Below, in pieces: positions 5,245 to 6,549 of a stretch of DNA of 6,549 nucleotides. A program made the translations under genes and the position numbers. Source of the stretch: an uncultured bacterium (GTDB lineage: Bacteria; Bacteroidota; Bacteroidia; Bacteroidales; Bacteroidaceae); NCBI GenBank assembly GCA_945788485.1, contig CALZMB010000128.1:1-6549 (forward strand), in the 5' to 3' direction. The notes under the pieces are model-generated. The model saw nothing but the letters and a program-made list of their open reading frames with translations, ran no database searches and had not been told where the DNA came from. Positions within the stretch are counted from its first letter, which is position 1. Every line of letters starts with the position of its first letter.

Positions 5245-6549
5245 TTATTTCTTCACAAGTTTTGCATCGTCAATCAGAATGTTCTGTGAATCATGATAGC
5301 CGGAAGCCTTTGGATTCATGATGACAAGGCAGATGGTAGATTTCTCTTTCAGCTCAAACTCGTATGTGACTTGAGTCCATGAAGAGTTTGTGAGATTTGT
5401 GTAGCCACCAGCATACACGTATGTGCCTACAGAACCGTCTTTCACCGGCACATATCCTGGGCGCGTCTGGCAGTTGCCGCCTTTGGTTGCCTTGGCATAG
5501 AAGCTGAATACGTATGTTCCTGCCTCAAGTTCCGTTTCCTTGTATCCCATGCGCTTGTTGGCAGATGCAGCGTAGCCCACGCTGACAGAATAAGAGCCGC
5601 TGCGTGCGTCTGTGCTTTGGCTCAGCGTGGCATTGCCGGCAGAGCTTGCTGTCTTCCAGTTGTCAGGCTGGCTGCCAGACCAAGATTCAAAGCCTCCGTT
5701 AGAAAGCAGGCTGCCTGCATCAGGCGTATCGCTGCCACCGCCAGTGCCGCCGCCGGAACTGTTGTGCTTGATTGACACGATATATGCCTCCCCCTGCACA
5801 GTTTCCGGCGTGTTTCCTTTATAGTTCACGACTTTTCCGCAGATAACGACTTCGTCACCATTTCTCACATCATCTGCTGATGTGATGTCTGCTCCGTCAA
5901 CGCCTTTGCAGCGGAACACATAGAACTCATTGTTTGAAGAGCCGTCTTCAGATATGTAGAAAGTAGCGTTCTTGTAAGTAGGAGAGATGTCCTTGGCATT
6001 AGATACGATGCCTTTGAAATACACTTTGTCTGCTGACTGTTCGTCAGAGGCGAGAGCGCTGGTATATTTGATGATGCCTGCCACATTGAACGGGTCTGCC
6101 TGTGTGCCTGAGCCTTTGGGTGTGCCTGCATCAGCGCTGCCGCCTCCGCCTTCTGTCTTGCCGTTGAGAGAGAAGAGATACGAATCGTTCTGCACTGTTT
6201 CAGGAGTATTGCCCATATAGTTCATGAGTTTCCCGCATACGATGACTTCGTCACCTTCTTTCAGCAGGTCGCCAGAAGAATATTTCTTGTTGCCGAGATA
6301 CAATGAGCGGAACACATAGAACTGTCCGGCAGATGTTCCGTCATCAGAGATATAATACGAGGCATTGCCATACTGAGTGCTGTACTGCTCCTTGACAGAC
6401 ACTACTTTGCCTTTGATATACACCACTCCGCTCTGTTCTGTTGAGCTTAATGCGGCAGCGGCTTTGTTTGCAGCCACGCTGTTGTATGGGTCTTCGAGTG
6501 TTCCAGTGCCTTTTGCTTCACCTTCGACGACAGGGCCGCTTGCTCCTCC
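5245..6549 (-). CDS. Modular secreted or surface protein with OB-fold-like repeats, 5' end outside window
   Basis: The frame is open to the right edge, so 434 C-terminal residues are visible and the start is missing; a GTG at 6475-6477 is inside the first repeat and is not a start. Two related units of about 117 residues (6160-6513 and 5767-6117) share GSGT..DPFN at the start, YFKG.V, YIS(D/E)DG, FYVFR, GDEVVICGK and GNTPETVQ. The strand pattern resembles OB-fold domains found in Bacteroidota exported proteins. Gly/Ser-rich linkers (GKTEGGGGSADAGTP and HNSSGGGTGGGSDTPDAG) separate the units. A C-terminal beta-sandwich of about 150 residues begins LLSNGGFESW and ends LIDDAKLVKK, like carbohydrate-binding-type modules. 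No type IX secretion tail is seen. The catalytic or anchoring part, if any, lies outside the window. A surface role in binding glycans or nucleic acid is inference. The gene ends in a strong terminator. Confidence 0.8.
   Translation of the reverse strand, partial: GGASGPVVEGEAKGTGTLEDPYNSVAANKAAAALSSTEQSGVVYIKGKVVSVKEQYSTQYGNASYYISDDGTSAGQFYVFRSLYLGNKKYSSGDLLKEGDEVIVCGKLMNYMGNTPETVQNDSYLFSLNGKTEGGGGSADAGTPKGSGTQADPFNVAGIIKYTSALASDEQSADKVYFKGIVSNAKDISPTYKNATFYISEDGSSNNEFYVFRCKGVDGADITSADDVRNGDEVVICGKVVNYKGNTPETVQGEAYIVSIKHNSSGGGTGGGSDTPDAGSLLSNGGFESWSGSQPDNWKTASSAGNATLSQSTDARSGSYSVSVGYAASANKRMGYKETELEAGTYVFSFYAKATKGGNCQTRPGYVPVKDGSVGTYVYAGGYTNLTNSSWTQVTYEFELKEKSTICLVIMNPKASGYHDSQNILIDDAKLVKK
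5248..5709 (-). other. C-terminal carbohydrate-binding-like beta-sandwich domain
   Basis: This segment encodes the last 154 residues of the modular protein. The opening NGGFESWSGSQPDNW, the middle SGSYSVSVGY, the strand AGTYVFSFYAKA, the aromatic stretch SSWTQVTYEFEL and the end NILIDDAKLVKK follow the order typical of jelly-roll modules such as CBM4/9-like domains and their relatives in Bacteroidota. Aromatic residues (Trp266, Trp274, Tyr302, Tyr353, Tyr355, Trp367, counted from the GTG at 6477) could contribute to a sugar-binding surface. Family assignment is by pattern only. Confidence 0.6.
5767..6117 (-). repeat. OB-fold-like protein repeat, second copy
   Basis: A unit of about 117 residues runs from KGSGTQADPFN to AYIVSIKH. 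It aligns along its length with the copy at 6160-6513: KGSGTQADP with KGTGTLEDP, FYISEDGS with YYISDDGT, EFYVFR with QFYVFR, NGDEVVICGKVVNYKGNTPETVQ with EGDEVIVCGKLMNYMGNTPETVQ. The DNA has diverged while the protein pattern is kept, which points to an old duplication under selection. Confidence 0.8.
6160..6513 (-). repeat. OB-fold-like protein repeat, first visible copy
   Basis: A unit of about 118 residues runs from KGTGTLEDPYN to DSYLFSLNG. It is the partner of the unit at 5767-6117. The residues before it (GGASGPVVEGEA) look like another Gly-rich linker, so a further domain or repeat probably lies just outside the window. Confidence 0.8.

Noticed and set aside
6475..6477. GTG as start of the modular protein
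   Set aside because: The frame continues upstream to the window edge and the first repeat unit begins before this codon, so the GTG encodes an internal valine.

Overview
The window looks like chromosomal DNA from a member of the Bacteroidota, most likely Prevotella or a close relative. The evidence is a textbook TTTG-N19-TAnnTTTG promoter near the left end, start codons with no Shine-Dalgarno sequence (A-rich stretches instead), a lipoprotein signal, SIMPL and YitT proteins of the type common in this phylum, and a Gly-linked multidomain secreted or surface protein. No mobile element, CRISPR array, tRNA or rRNA is visible.

Left half, plus strand: a small lipoprotein of unknown function (285-686), a membrane-anchored SIMPL-domain protein (809-1516) and a six-helix YitT-family membrane protein with a DUF2179 tail (1617-2726) lie head to tail. 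Gaps are about 100-120 bases, and the only clear promoter is at 166-196, so they may form one envelope-related transcription unit. A perfect 14-bp hairpin (2749-2786) closes this unit where it meets the minus-strand genes.

Right half, minus strand, in transcription order: the C-terminal part of a large modular protein (5245 to beyond 6549) with two tandem OB-fold-like repeats and a C-terminal beta-sandwich. It ends in a strong hairpin plus U-tract terminator (5189-5238). Next comes a sugar isomerase of the L-fucose/L-arabinose isomerase superfamily (3662-5092) with its own probable promoter, then exodeoxyribonuclease III (2816-3613) 48 bases downstream, probably co-transcribed with the isomerase.

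Most of the window is conventional. The parts that deserve attention are the isomerase, whose substrate is unknown and which is Cys-rich and more GC-rich than the genes to its left; the repeat-bearing surface protein that runs off the right edge; the unknown lipoprotein; and a long open, highly charged frame after the SIMPL stop codon. I found no convincing sign of a new multi-gene system.
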